64,000 nt of DNA from Marthasterias glacialis (GCA_911728455.2 OU452219.1:12614397-12678396); one strand, 5' to 3'; counted from the stretch's first letter, positions 24,487-35,677 are shown. Notes: generated by a model not told the origin, from the sequence alone. Translations and numbers: made by a program.

Positions 24487-27162
24487 GTATGTATCAGCTG
24501 AAATCATAATCTAGTATTGAAATCTCAGGCTTACCGTAACACTAGCACTGGGCTTTTTCTGATATAACGTGTAATAAAGCCTGTCACAATCAGCCGCGTT
24601 TGGCCCAGTGTGTGCTACTACGGTGTAGTATGTAGGTATTCGTTACTGTGTAGAATGTGTAGAACGAAAGCAAGCATGATCTCCACACAGTGGGCAGTAC
24701 AGTGCAGTGCCGCCATTGGATGATTCAGATAGTGAGTGTAACAATGTCAGACGTCAAATCGCACTGCCATAATGGCCATTCTCTGATGGGGAAAAAGTTA
24801 ATTCAATCTGATAAGTGATATTGGTTTTATTCTTCTGTTCTGTTTTCCTTGATTTAACCACGGTTTATCACCCATCAGTCACTCAGGACAGGGTTCTTTT
24901 TGGTTTGTTTGGAAGAGGGGGTTGGGGGTTGGTGGTGGGGACATTCCCCTTTATTTTCAAAATTAAATTGTCCAGTTCAGACAATTTTCATGAAATTTGG
25001 TACAACTGTGCCTTCCACCTTATTCTATATAAATCATTCATCCCTAACTTTTAGTGCTGTTGAACAAAATCTTAAGATGACCAATATTACTAATAATGAA
25101 ATGTTACTCCAACTGTCCTAAGCGTTATAATAATATGGACCAAGGTAAATTTTTTGCCCATTTCGTGTTGTAAAAAATAGTAATTTTGGGTAAAGTAATT
25201 TGGGTAAAGCAATTTTTACCAATTTTTGGTGAATATTGATAACTTTGTTGGTACAATTTTTTGAAAATATTTACCCAACTCATCTGCATTGAGTTGGTCA
25301 ACTTAATTAAACTACCATTTGTTGGAAACTGTATTTGGGTAACTAGTTTAAGCCCAACTGAGATGGTTGATGCCACTCTAGTTGTTGGGACTTTGGAGAA
25401 AATTTACACCATCTCTTGGTGAAAATAACTGGCCGTTATTTATTGACCAACAGATGGTCTACTGTTCTCCATCCTATTGGGTGAACTGTCTATAGGTTTA
25501 CATTACCCAACCGAGATGGTTGATGCCACCCTAGTTGTTGGGACTTTGGGAAAAACTTACACCATCTCTTGGTAGAAATATTTTGCTATTATTTATTGAC
25601 CAACGGATGGTCTGTTGTTATCCACTTTATAAGTAAAAAATATCAACCCAAGTTAGTGTATGTTCATAATTTTGTCCTACATAAGTAGGCCTATCTTTTT
25701 ATGTAATTTTTGTACGTTTTGTGGCCAAATTACATACAACTTGGCAGATATGTTTGATTTGACAATTTAAACAAATGACTATCCAAACTGTTTTTCTTTT
25801 TCAGGGGTCGGGGTAAAAATAATCTTTTCCCTTTTTTGTAAATAAAATATGTAGGCCCCTATGCCTATTTTCAGAGATTCAAAATTCACCAAGGCTACAG
25901 TTTAGGTTTACAAAAAAAATAAAAATGAAAATCCCATTTCTACACCCTTCCTAAACATGAAAAGTATTCCTTTCATACTTAATGTTAGTTATTCCTAAAT
26001 CAAAATCAAACTTAAGCAGTTCCTCGTCCCTACCTGCATCCCTTTTCATGTCCACATGGTGGATTTTTATTTTTTCAGTTTCTACTTTTTCCATGTTTCA
26101 CATTACAGTTGAGAAGAATAATTTAGCACTTCTAGTTCTGCCGGTACTACTTGGAGGAAGGGCTAAAGGCAAGTCTGGTGGACGGTGTGCTTTAGCACAG
26201 AGCTTGACATCTTTCATCCACCTCAAACCGGTAAATTGGATATAATTGAAGGTTTTCAACAGTTGCTAAAGTTAACAATTAATTTGTAAAGTGAAGCAAG
26301 GCAAGGCGATGCAAGGAAAGTTGAGCCATAGCACTAGCATAGCATAGCATAGCAGGCAAGGCAAAACAAAAATAGTATAAAGATCAAACATTTACGGATT
26401 AGTTTAAACCTAAACATTTACTAAAAGTATACAGAAGGTTCAAACTAGTACATATCCTCCTTGGTTTATTTTCACCTTAGAATTTTTTTTTCTGTTTTGA
26501 GTAGAATGTTACGGCTTGTTCCAGTTGCATAAAACTAATGAACATGAACAAAATCACTGATAACACCGAAACCTTATTTTGCTGTTTTCTCAAAAATATG
26601 TTTAGCTAACTAGCTTGATAAAATATTCACTAAGTTATTGTGTGTTTCTTGAAAACTGGACTATTGGAATGAATATACTTCTCCAAAACCAATGATGTAT
26701 CATACCTTTAAATATCAAATCAATAATTGTTAAACTGAAGTGTTAGTTGTGTTGCAACCTTCCTTAAAGATTCACAATAGATTAATTTAACTGCTTAAAT
26801 AAATTTGGTTTTATATTTTCTTCAAGGCTACAACCAACATCGAGCAGTATCTGGGGAACATCAGTGAGAAGGACAAACCACAGCCCTACATACTTGGCCT
26901 CTTTACTGGGAACAAGTTGCTGCCAAGCCAGACATTTGTGGTAATTGAAAGGCGTGCAGTGGAGTCTTCTTCATTGCTTGATGCAGTAGACATTGCTTTT
27001 AAGGCGCATTATGTGCTAAATCTCAGTTATCAAGTGTCTGTTAAGGCAGTCTGGGAATTTTTGCAGTGTGTTGTTTACAACCTGCCAGGAACCGCTCGCC
27101 CAGCAGTGCGCGATATCAGAGCTTTTCTGATGAATCACACAACAAATTCTGCTCAAAAGTAA
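24405..27162 (+). CDS. Spliced gene inside the repeat unit: SAM-like start plus conserved-looking C-terminal domain
   Basis: Proposed exons 24405-24486, 26109-26230 and 26827-27162 join in frame (phases 1 and 0) to give 179 residues. Exon 1 (GDLLESWGVGHLLNVFE) looks like the first helices of a SAM domain. Exon 2 contains LALLVLPVLLGG. Exon 3 contains QPYILGLF, PSQTFVVIE, DIAFKAHYVLNLSY and WEFLQ. From memory this C-terminal block resembles multicopy uncharacterised SAM-domain proteins of fish and invertebrates, where a longer SAM segment precedes exon 2. If so, this copy lacks the rest of the SAM domain, yet the frame survives. Donors are GTATGT and GTAAAT; acceptors are 'cattacag' and 'ttcttcaag'. 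Function unknown. An undetected middle exon in 24487-26108 remains possible. Confidence 0.6.
25164..25640. repeat. Second copy of the left-end zone, inside the gene's first intron
   Basis: Repeats the order seen from 23353: a T/A tract, two 'tgggtaaa' boxes, 'ttggtgaatattgat', 'actttgttggtacaat', 'ttgagttggtcaac', 'agcccaactgagatggttga', then about two of the 153-bp units. It is in direct orientation to the first. Its start ('gtgttgtaaaaaatag') resembles a degraded terminal repeat, as if a second element begins here. Confidence 0.75.
26109..26230 (+). CDS. Exon 2 of the repeat-borne gene
   Basis: Bounded by a pyrimidine-rich 'cattacag' acceptor and a GTAAAT donor. Open throughout; encodes the hydrophobic LALLVLPVLL and ends HLKP at a phase-0 junction matching the next exon. 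Confidence 0.6.
26827..27162 (+). CDS. Exon 3 of the repeat-borne gene (C-terminal domain)
   Basis: Encodes 111 residues starting ATTNIEQYL and ending NSAQK, TAA at 27160-27162. Amphipathic and aromatic patterning (FKAHYVLNL, WEFLQCVVYNL, DIRAFL) is protein-like. This is the best coding signal of the three exons. Confidence 0.7.
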   Translation, partial: ATTNIEQYLGNISEKDKPQPYILGLFTGNKLLPSQTFVVIERRAVESSSLLDAVDIAFKAHYVLNLSYQVSVKAVWEFLQCVVYNLPGTARPAVRDIRAFLMNHTTNSAQK

Positions 27163-27166
27163 TAAA
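27161..27166 (+). terminator. Poly(A) signal overlapping the stop codon
   Basis: AATAAA begins inside the TAA stop codon of the repeat-borne gene, implying a very short 3' UTR if used. Confidence 0.4.
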
Positions 27167-27169
27167 AAG

Positions 27170-28700
27170 CACTTCTTTGGTTTTCAAAGACTAATGGACG
27201 CCAAATTTCTGTAATTTTCAAGTTCCTTGTTCTCTAAAAATGTTCAGTTATCTCAGGAATAATTTATCAGGCTGATTTAAATCTAAACGTTTACCAACTT
27301 CAGTAGTCTGATGTTTTCAATCAGTTTTTTTTTTAAGATTCAGGATCATTTAAGTTTCAGGATCTCATGACAAATATATAAGTTAAATTCATTACAAATT
27401 TGTTTTCATTTTTTGTTTTTTATACATCAGTTTAAAAAAATAATGGACCCCAAATTTCTGTAATCTTGTTCTCCAAAAATGTTACTGGTTCTATAAAGAT
27501 GGGTATGATGTCGCAAAAGTTGGATTGCTCATATAAGCTTCAATTTGGTATTATACAAATAACATTGTTTGGAGGATTGTTAGATGATATTAGTTCCCCA
27601 AGGAAGTTGACAAACTACCAAGTACTTCATCAACTTCCAACCCGATAAAAACATGTTATTATTATTTTTATTATACCTCATACATATTCAGTGACAATAA
27701 CAACGTCGTGTTTATCACTACTGGTTCGAACATTCTTTAGCAAAACAACATTGTAAAAACTCATCCAATTCAGTCACTGTATACTGCTCCACAACTTTCA
27801 CTTCAATATTTGTTTAATACCAAAGTAGTGCAAGCTAACTTGAATTACTTTTTGAAATGATAAAGCATCTTTATTATACTAGTAAGCCTATTTCCATAAT
27901 TTATAACAAAATGCTTGGAAAATGCTTTTTTTGCAAGTGTACATGGTCAAAAACACTAGCATTACTTCCTTTAGAGGATATGATAGTCTTTACAGTATGA
28001 GCATGCGCACTTGCCACATCCAATCTTTTTCACAAATATTAAATCATCTCAGGAATAATTTATCAGAATGATTTAAATTTAAAGTTTTACAAAGTTCAAT
28101 AATCTGCTGCAATTAGTTTGTTTCTGATGATGTACCAATCATTTGAGTGTAAGGATCTCATACCAGTATAATAGTTAATTGTTGTCATGTTTATCAAAAG
28201 AGTGTATCATTATAGTTTGTTTAAAAGGCAGATTTTCTGTGCTAGCAAAGTAAGTGAGAAATCCTTCATTACCTGAAGTGTGTACACGCACAAGTAGAAT
28301 AGTCTTTGCTAACCCATAATTATGCTTACACAGGCTTAGAATATTCGTCTAGTGTAATTGCCAGTATTTCGATTAATGACGGTAAGCAGCGTCATTAAAT
28401 TGGGCTCTGTCTTCACAGTTAATCTAATCGATGGCATAAGATTCCTCATATATATGCAAGTAGTTTTAAACTGAACATGTATGTTTTTACTCTTGCCTGC
28501 TTTGTTCGTTTGTACAGAGAAGGATTTTATCCAAATTGGTTTGGTGTTTAAGAGCTCGAGATGAACCATATATTTTGTTATCAAAGAAAGTTATGTATAA
28601 TTTTGTTAAAAAATGTCATACAAGACTTATTAAAACTCTTGTAAATGATGGCTTTCATGTTTAACTGTCTCTATTCTGTTGCCCCCTTTTTGTAGGTAAG
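27170..28700. other. Non-coding part of the 6.3-kb unit
   Basis: AT-rich. A short segment ('ccaaatttctgtaat', 'ttgttctc.aaaaatgtt') occurs at about 27190 and again at about 27450, and 'tcaggaataatttatca' occurs at about 27255 and 28048, indicating internal duplication. No coding sequence seen. Confidence 0.5.
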
Positions 28701-28959
28701 GTTTACAGACCAACGTTTGTCAACAGTGCATCATAAATACCAATTAATGGATAACAATTTTACTTGTATGCCAAATTGATTGGTAAATAAATTACCAACA
28801 AGAAGTTATTGTTTGTCTATTCACGGGTACTACTGAAAATCAAAGATCATTTATTGGGAGAATATATATAAAACACATTCAGTAACCATTTTACTAAGGC
28901 AATAATTACCATGAATTGGTTAAATTGGTTAAAACCATTTATTAGTAAAAGAGATTTAA

Positions 28960-29500
28960 CCAACTATTGGAGTAGTTTTCTAATTTACCAATACTTGGTG
29001 TAACTATATTTACCCAATTATTGTGTAATAATGCAAATATAACCAACTCTTGGGTGAATACAAAAAACCAACAAAGTAGTAAATTTATAACCATCTGTTG
29101 GTAACTTCGATTTAACCAACTAGTGGAGTTCATTTTAAAGACCAACAATGGTGTAATTACATTTACCCAATATTTGTGTAAGGCAAATGTAACCAACTTT
29201 TGGGTGAATAAAAACGACCAACAAAACAGTAAATTAAATTTAACCAACCAAAGACCAATTATTGGTGTAATTTAATTTACCCAATAATTTTGTAATACAA
29301 ATGTTACCAATTCTTGGGTGAATCAAAACGACCAACAAAATGGTAAACTAAATTTAACCAACCAAATTTAACCAACCAAATTAAATTTACCAATGGTTGT
29401 GTAATTCAAATTTAACCAACTCTTGGGTGAATAAAATACAACCAACGAAATAGTGAATTAAATTTGACCAACTGCAGGGCAATTGTAAGTAACCAATAAT
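28960..29500. repeat. Right subterminal repeat array
   Basis: The marker 'accaactcttgggtgaat' (with variants) recurs at about 29041, 29191, 29304 and 29413, with 'gaccaac.aaa.tagtaaatt' and 'ttggtgtaattt.atttaccc' between. The unit differs from the left array but is built from the same CCAAC/TTGGGT words. Confidence 0.75.
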
Positions 29501-29649
29501 TGGGATAAACTGTTTTTCCCAATTAATGTTAAATTGCAACACCCAACCTCGATGGGTAACCAAAGACCAATTGCGTGGGCAGTTGGTATGCTTCCCAACA
29601 TTGGTCTATGGGTTGGTCTCTCATTGCCCAATTTTTTTAAGAGTGTATA

Positions 29650-31490
29650 AACGCCCGAGGGCTACTTTTTTTACTTCCCGTCACCAGTTAGTGTCTCTTG
29701 TACTGTTTTGTTCCTTTTTTGCCTTTTTGTTTTGTATGATGACAAACAAATTATAATAAGAACATAATGTAATTCCTAGGAAAATAAAAACACAGAACAC
29801 TAAGGAAATTGTTATTTTAAGGTCAATTAATCGCAGTTTATGGGGTCTCCGAGGAAGTGAAGTCCTTTGACAAACCGGTGAATCGTAATTCTATACGATG
29901 AATATGGTGACCCCGATAATAGAGATACAGAAGGTGTAGCAAGACATGAAAGTGTCTTCTGCAAACGACCGAGGCGCCTTGCGTGTTACACCTTGCTCTG
30001 TGGTTGCACCCAAACCAGTTTGTGTGGGTGGTCGTTGGCTTTGTGGTAATCTTTGACCCAAAATATATATATTTTCTAGGCATTTTGATACATAACTTTG
30101 ATAACATTATGAGTGACTCATGTATTCTCTGCATGTGGCTTCAGTTATTTCGAGGAAATAATTAATACAGTCCTAAGACTATACCTGCCCCTCGAACCAC
30201 TGTCTGCCGCTAGCCGTAAGGTGCGTCGTGTTTCCCCCTTGCCGTCTGACTGCGATAGGGTGCCTCAAACGACAGTGTGACGATGGAGGCGAGGCCCCAA
30301 CTCGGAAATTTCATTTGCGGCCTAATAAATTTAATCCAAATTCACGAGGTCTTTGCCGTAACAGTGACTGACAAAACCAGCAAGACGATAAAGTTACTTA
30401 ATAAAAAAACAATAGACTACATGGCGGAAAGTGGTATGATTTCATAATTTCTTCAAAAACGTTGATCGCTTCATTGGTCTGACGTTTTTCCTTCTTTTTC
30501 AATTTATCAGCCCCTGGATATGCCCGTCAAGATGATATACGGTTCGGGTTTAGCAAGGGGCAAAAGCTGGCAGACAACGCATCCGCTCCACATGAAGATT
30601 ACAAGAAGGGAATTCAGGTCAATGCTAATTAAAATATCACTTTATTTTCTACATAATGACGCGACATCCCGTCCATCTGCGTCAATGAACTTTGCCGCCG
30701 GAAGGCTGTGTGAATTATCAAACAGATGACGTCATTTGGTATCTTGAGAAGAAAGAAAAATGTCTGAAGTTTGATATTCCGCATATCCAGACACCCCCTG
30801 GGCCAACGCGCTCGGAGAATGAATCTGCACAAACCTTACTGCCGTGGGGCAACCAAACGACAGCAACACTCCAAAACAACTTTTACGAAGACTCTCCCCC
30901 TCTCTGCTTGACAGTATTGTGTCCGACCCTGGTCTCAGATTAGCCAAAAGACATACGTCATTAGGCTGCAAACAATCCATTCTGATTCTTTACCACATCT
31001 TTAAAAAAGAAAGCGATTTGTTCCGAGGTTGGGTGCTAAAACCAACATTTTCTTCTTCTTCTTCTTCTTCTTGTGAATTGGAGCTATAATCACAACTGAA
31101 CTTGGACCAGACGGAGCTTTGCAGAGAGGTCTGTGGTTCATCAGGTTTCGGAACCTGGAGCATTATCTGCGTGATAACACCTTGATCCAGACGATTATAT
31201 AACGATTACATAGAACAGTGCGTGTACTCTGGGTGTGTGGCAACGCCCTAGATGACCGTCTTTCAACAGTTATTGGTCGTAAACCCAACTCCATCTAGTC
31301 TTGTATGTTTGTTTGTGTGTGTTTGTTTGTTTGTTTGTTGGGTTGTTTGTTTGTTGGGTTGTTTGTTTGTTTGTTTGTTTTATTTTTTTTCTTATGAGAT
31401 AACTGGAAAACAAAAGTAGTTTGACACCAATATATGGCTTTGCTTTGCCAAGATTGGTGTATTTGTTGTATAATTAATACAACGGGATAA
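29650..31490. other. Intergenic region
   Basis: No gene or clear repeat family recognised, apart from a (TTC)n tract near 31051-31072 and the TTTG tract near 31305-31380. Open frames here lack domains. Confidence 0.5.
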
Positions 31491-31497
31491 TCCTGTT

Positions 31498-31607
31498 GGT
31501 AAGTGATGACGTTTTGGAGCCGGAAGTGCTGTGTAACGAATGTTCACATTTTTATATTACCATTCGTTTACATTGCGCTTCCGGCTCCAAAAACGTCATC
31601 ACTTACC
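31498..31607. mobile_element. Palindromic MITE, copy 1
   Basis: Arms 31498-31542 and 31561-31607 are near-perfect inverted repeats beginning 'ggtaagtgatgacgtttt', with 'gagccggaag' inside, around an 18-bp loop. A second copy is at 36388-36512. Confidence 0.85.
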
Positions 31608-31690
31608 AATATTATTACCGCTTTCTTGAAATAAACAATCAGATAGAATCAAACTTAACCCAAATGCAGATCAGATAGATTTAAACCAAC

Positions 31691-31787
31691 ATGGCGGGAA
31701 ATCCATGCTTCCAAAGCTCCCAAGCTGTTTTGTTTAGAGTTTGTCGAGGACAACAGTTGAATAGTACAACCCGAAGGGTTATTGTGG
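31691..31787 (+). CDS. Possible orphan first coding exon
   Basis: An ATG in good context ('aacatggcggg') opens 32 codons (MAGNPCFQSS..., Arg-rich, ending TTRRVIV) and stops exactly at a GTAAGA donor, phase 1. It looks like the first exon of a gene with a mitochondrial-type leader. The phase fits an acceptor at 37380/37381 in the ANGEL2-like gene, but that join is speculative. A damaged copy lies at 32405-32492. Confidence 0.3.
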
Positions 31788-32404
31788 GTAAGAAATGATA
31801 AGTTTGAGCTATACTACAAGAGTATAAAATTAGCATAGCCCAAATTGTGAAGATAAAATGGTTTCTTCGTTGTATTCAGACTATATTGTCATTTTGAATA
31901 CCACGCCTTGATAAGTCGACGTTACGATTGCCGGCCACAATCTTAACGTGTTACACCATGGCTGTAAAATTCTCTTTAAAAAAAAGGAGCAATGGGAAGA
32001 TGCAAACCCATTTTTCAATTGAAGATTATTACTGGATGTTGCCAAGTTCAGGCCCTACTCCATTTTTTCCCTCCTTCTTCTTTGTGTACCGGTACACTAT
32101 TTGTCTTGCCTCTGAAAAGCTGACCCCTTGGTTCCACTGGAAAGGATACGCCTCTGTCAATCCAGACGCCTTGATTTTACCCTGCAGGTATGCTTATCAT
32201 CGCATCCTCTCGGTTTAAACCATTGGCTTCTCAAGGATTTATTACTTGTTTTGGAGATGACCCTTCCTCTCTTACGAATAGCCACGCCCTTCGTATAAAC
32301 AATGTTGTTTTTAGAATAAATGGCGTGAGGATATACTGGTTACTGGTTCAAGATATTGAGTCGGGTTTCTTTATTAGGGATCCAGTGAGGTCTCTTACAG
32401 ATGG

Positions 32405-32492
32405 ATTTAAACCAACATGGCGTTTTGTTTTGTTTTAGAGTGTGTCAGAGGATAAAGGTTGCAGTACAACTCAAAAGGTTATTGTGGACAAG
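32405..32492 (+). pseudogene. Degenerate duplicate of the candidate exon
   Basis: Repeats 'ttaaaccaacatggcg', 'gtcagaggata' and 'aaggttattgtgg' of 31681-31795. It has a deletion, an early in-frame TAA, and ACAAG where the donor GTAAG stood. Confidence 0.45.
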
Positions 32493-32941
32493 AAATAATT
32501 ATTTTGAGCGGTCAGAAAGGATAAGAGGAAATTGTTCGCCGAAAAATGAGTGATTTTTAATATTATATCTTTCTGGTAATGAAACCAAGGAACCCTCAAA
32601 AGTGACTTGCACTGTGTTAGGCCTGAAGATACCTAAGTATTATAAAAGTTTCTACCGCCTCAAACGCCCTCACTGTTGTAATGTCAGTGAATTACTGGAG
32701 GTGTCGTTGCTGAGAAAACAGGTAGGCCTATTTGACAAAATCGGGGATAGGTCCACGTACGTCTGGAGTGAAACTTGCCGAATCCTTTACGGAAACTTCA
32801 AATTAAGCACCTTTGTGTTCGTTAATTCAGTTACCATGGACAGTGAAGCGACTATTAGGCCCGCACTTAACGTTCTAAATACTGCCACACTCTTCCCGAG
32901 TCACCGACCTTTGTCATGTTGCAGATATTAATGCTCTCTTT

Positions 32942-33190
32942 GGCCCTATTTCACAGAGCTGCTATAAAACGGCCGATTTTGTGCTTACTGTGCGATTTTC
33001 ATTTCATAGCGCTGCTAACAGTAAGCACGAGACAAGGCACGCTAACCTTCCTGCGCTTACTGTTAGCAAAACGAAATGACGAAACAGTGAAAATCCATGG
33101 CGACCATGGGGAACGCGCAAGCTGGCATGGCCGCCCGCCTCATTTTCTTGCTTACCTGTGAAATACGCTTACTCTTCTGCCGCGTTAAGA
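32942..33190. mobile_element. 'Aagcagctctatgaaat' foldback element, copy 1
   Basis: Starts 'ggccctatttcacagagctg', contains 'gattttgtgcttactgtg', 'gctaacagtaagca' and 'cttgcttacctgtgaaat'. It is a diverged, oppositely oriented relative of 33837-34133. Confidence 0.55.
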
Positions 33191-33836
33191 CAACATTTTG
33201 TTTACTATTAAGCTCCACCAAGAATTTGACCCCTGCGTTCAAACCTAGACCAGTATGGAGTACAGTCTGGCTTCTCACCGACCTAATAAGATAAGGTTTT
33301 TGTATTGTGTTTTCGGGATCATGCAAAGATGGCGGAGAGAGGGTTATAATTATGGCCAGACAACTATCATCATCTCCAAAAGAAAAGAGGGACGTTTATT
33401 AAAAATAGTCCAAGGGGCCTAATTTATCTCCTTTGTTCCGTTTACTCCAAATGAGCTGTAAAGCTAAAAAAGCAATCTCATATAGAGAATGTAAAACTTG
33501 TTTTGTCACATCAATAATTAATTCTTATTAACATCTTCCCTTTTCGATAAGACCAAATTAATTACAAGATGTCTATATCAATTATTCACCACAGTTTTTT
33601 TTTTCTCCACTTCGGTAGACGGCAGAGCAAAGGGGGGAAATAAGTTTTAAATGGAAGGACTGACAACTTGCAGTATACGCCGCCTGCACGCGACAGTGTC
33701 CCTTGTGAGTTCGTAACGGCTCGTCTGTACAATTCTTGATCACACCCACATGGACCGTGACCATGGGATCGCTGCTACTGCTGAATCGAGGAAAATGAGA
33801 CGATAGAGGGAGTAAACAAATGCGCTTTGAAGTCCA

Positions 33837-34133
33837 GGGCCCAATTTCATAGCGCTGCTTAACGGTAAGCAAATTTTCGTGCTAACTGTAGCAGAAAAAT
33901 GTCCTTAAGCGTAAGCGTATTTCACAGGTTAGCAAGAAAATTAGGTGGCCAACTTGCGCGTTCACCATGGATTTGCATTGTTACGTCATTCATTTTCCTA
34001 CAGTAAGCACTGGAAGGTTAGCATGCCCTTTCCTTTGCTTACGGTTAGCAGCACTATTCAAATAATGGACATTGCACAGTAAGCACAAAATCGGCTGTTA
34101 AGCAGCTCTATGAAATTAGGCCCAGGTTGGTGC
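33837..34133. mobile_element. 'Aagcagctctatgaaat' foldback element, copy 2
   Basis: Left end 'gggcccaatttcatagcgct' and right end 'agctctatgaaattaggccc' are inverted repeats. The interior is full of 'gcttac'/'gtaagc' words. Non-coding. Confidence 0.75.
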
Positions 34134-34394
34134 ACCATACTTAATATAGGCTTCCATAAATGCTAAATATTCAAAAATACTCAAAAAGTATTTTAAAGTC
34201 TCTCAGCCTCTAAAAAGCAAATCAATATTTTTTTGACAACTTAACTTCATTTTTCTGTTCCTATTTTAGCAGGTTAGCCGTTGAGAATGTTTGGTTGGCT
34301 GATCCAAAATAAGAATAACCCCTAAACAAGTAAACTGGCCAGACTCCATCTACAGACTACACTGTTTGGCAAAATAGGGCCATTTTTAGAGGGC

Positions 34395-34650
34395 CAGTGT
34401 ACACAAAAAGTCAACTATCCGTCGTCTGAATCAGGAGAAAATAATGAAAGACCGTGCACAGTTTCCAGGATGTAAACACATTGTCCTTAATTTCGATTGT
34501 TACAATTGACTCTAAATTAAATCAGGGTCTTCAAATTCTATGTTTTCGACTTTGACAGTATTTCAGAAAAAGAATGTTTCTATCGAAGATTGGTACTGGT
34601 GTGAACTATCGGTAAGCTTTTAGTCTGATACTAATTTTAAAAAAACAGGC
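34395..34650 (+). repeat. Dispersed repeat family B, copy 3
   Basis: Shares 'caggagaaaata.tgaaa', 'ccttaatttcgattgttaca', 'tcttcaaattctat' and 'tcgactttgacagt' with the copies at 6.4 and 9.4 kb. Confidence 0.65.
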
Positions 34651-34834
34651 CTACCACGTAGTTGTTGTGAAATGAAATGATTTTTGGAAGAGACCAGCTT
34701 GAATATTTTGCAGAAACATAATTGGTGGAATAGAAATTGTTACGAATTGTTTTATGTGACGAAGCGACCACTATATAGGCCTACAGCACTTTGAAAGGGA
34801 TACAAGGTGAGGTGGCACATATTGCTGCCAGACC

Positions 34835-35075
34835 ATGTCAGAAACACCGGGGCAAACCCCTTCTCTTTACGATAAGTGCCCTGGGTTCTTAAACGTGCAT
34901 TACACAACACACGGGACCAACGGCTTTACGTCCCATCCGAAGGACGAAGCAATAATGGTTAAGGCGTCTTGCTTAAGGACACAAGTGTCAAGACCGGGAC
35001 TCAAACCCACACTCTGCTGGTCAGAAACACCAGAGCTTGAGTTCGGTGCTCCTTATCCCCTCGGCCACGACACGC
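34835..35075 (-). repeat. tRNA-Ser/Leu-type SINE
   Basis: On the minus strand: A box 'gtgtcgtggccgagggga' near 35070, a long variable-arm-like hairpin, B box 'gggtttgagtccc' near 35000, then the body 'gacacttgtgtccttaagca' and 'ccttcggatgggacgtaaag'. The same head and body recur on the plus strand at 35467-35665. Confidence 0.75.
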
Positions 35076-35178
35076 CACTCCTGCCAATAGGTGGCGCTCT
35101 AATGAGACAGTATAGTTCAACTGAACCAGTCCTTATAATAATAATAAAAAAAAAATAGAACACTAATGGAAGTGATTT

Positions 35179-35377
35179 TAGGACATGGAAAAAAAACTTT
35201 TCCGTACGTGCAGATTTGTAATTCGTATGTACGTATCAGGAATTCGTACGTAAAAATTACTATTCCGTACATACAAATTACTAATCTGTCGTACGAATTA
35301 CTAATCCGTACGTACGAATTACTAATCCGTACGTACGAGTTACTAATCCGTACGTACCAAATATGTAATTTTTTTCC
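35179..35377. repeat. CGTACG-rich minisatellite element, copy 1
   Basis: Begins 'taggacatgg' and a poly-A run, then holds about eight variants of a 21-22 bp unit built on 'cgtacgtacgaattactaat'. The unit core is a perfect palindrome (TACGTA). Confidence 0.75.
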
Positions 35378-35466
35378 TACCATCATACAGTTCCATGGGT
35401 CACTGATCCGATTTTCCACACTTGAGATTCCCACAGCTACATGTATGATTTCACTCTTCCCTGTGG

Positions 35467-35665
35467 AGTGTCGTGGCCGAGGGGCTAGTCCGCCAAACTT
35501 AAGTTCTGTAGTTTACAGAATGTGGGTCCGAATCCCGGCCTGGTCAGTCGCAACACTTATGTCCTTGAGCTGGACTCTTAGTACCATAATTTCTTTGACT
35601 TGATCCTTCGGATGGGACGTTAAGCCGTAGGTCCCGTGTTCTAGGATGGGTAGTGCACGTAAAAT
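35467..35665 (+). repeat. tRNA-Ser/Leu-type SINE, plus-strand copy
   Basis: A box 'gtgtcgtggccgaggggcta', B box 'gggtccgaatcccgg', then 'cttatgtccttgagctggac' and 'ccttcggatgggacgttaag'. Matches the copy at 34835-35075 on the other strand. Confidence 0.75.
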
Positions 35666-35677
35666 AACCACAGGGAT

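Larger units (their letters stand above)
23350..29645 (+). mobile_element. 6.3-kb repeat-bounded unit carrying a spliced gene (unclassified)
   Basis: The left end 'cactgtaaaaacgctggg' and the reverse complement of the right end 'cactcttaaaaaaattggg' form an imperfect terminal inverted repeat, with TA directly outside each. Subterminal zones are dense in ACCCAAC/GTTGGGT motifs: a left array of about 153-bp units (23532-24010), a second copy of the left zone at 25164-25640, and a right array with a different unit (about 28960-29500). Between them lies a three-exon gene (24405-27162) that does not look like a transposase. No transposase, reverse transcriptase or integrase was seen, so movement would have to be driven in trans. 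Whether the whole span moves as one unit is inference from the ends; the alternative is a host gene flanked by independent insertions. Confidence 0.55.

Noticed and set aside
23350-29645. Assignment to the CACTA/EnSpm superfamily from the CACTG start
   Set aside because: The flanking bases fit a 2-bp TA duplication and not the 3-bp duplication expected, and no matching transposase is present.
34990-35075. Possible tRNA-Ser/Leu gene
   Set aside because: Same reasoning: the head is attached to a repeated SINE body that also occurs at 35467-35665.
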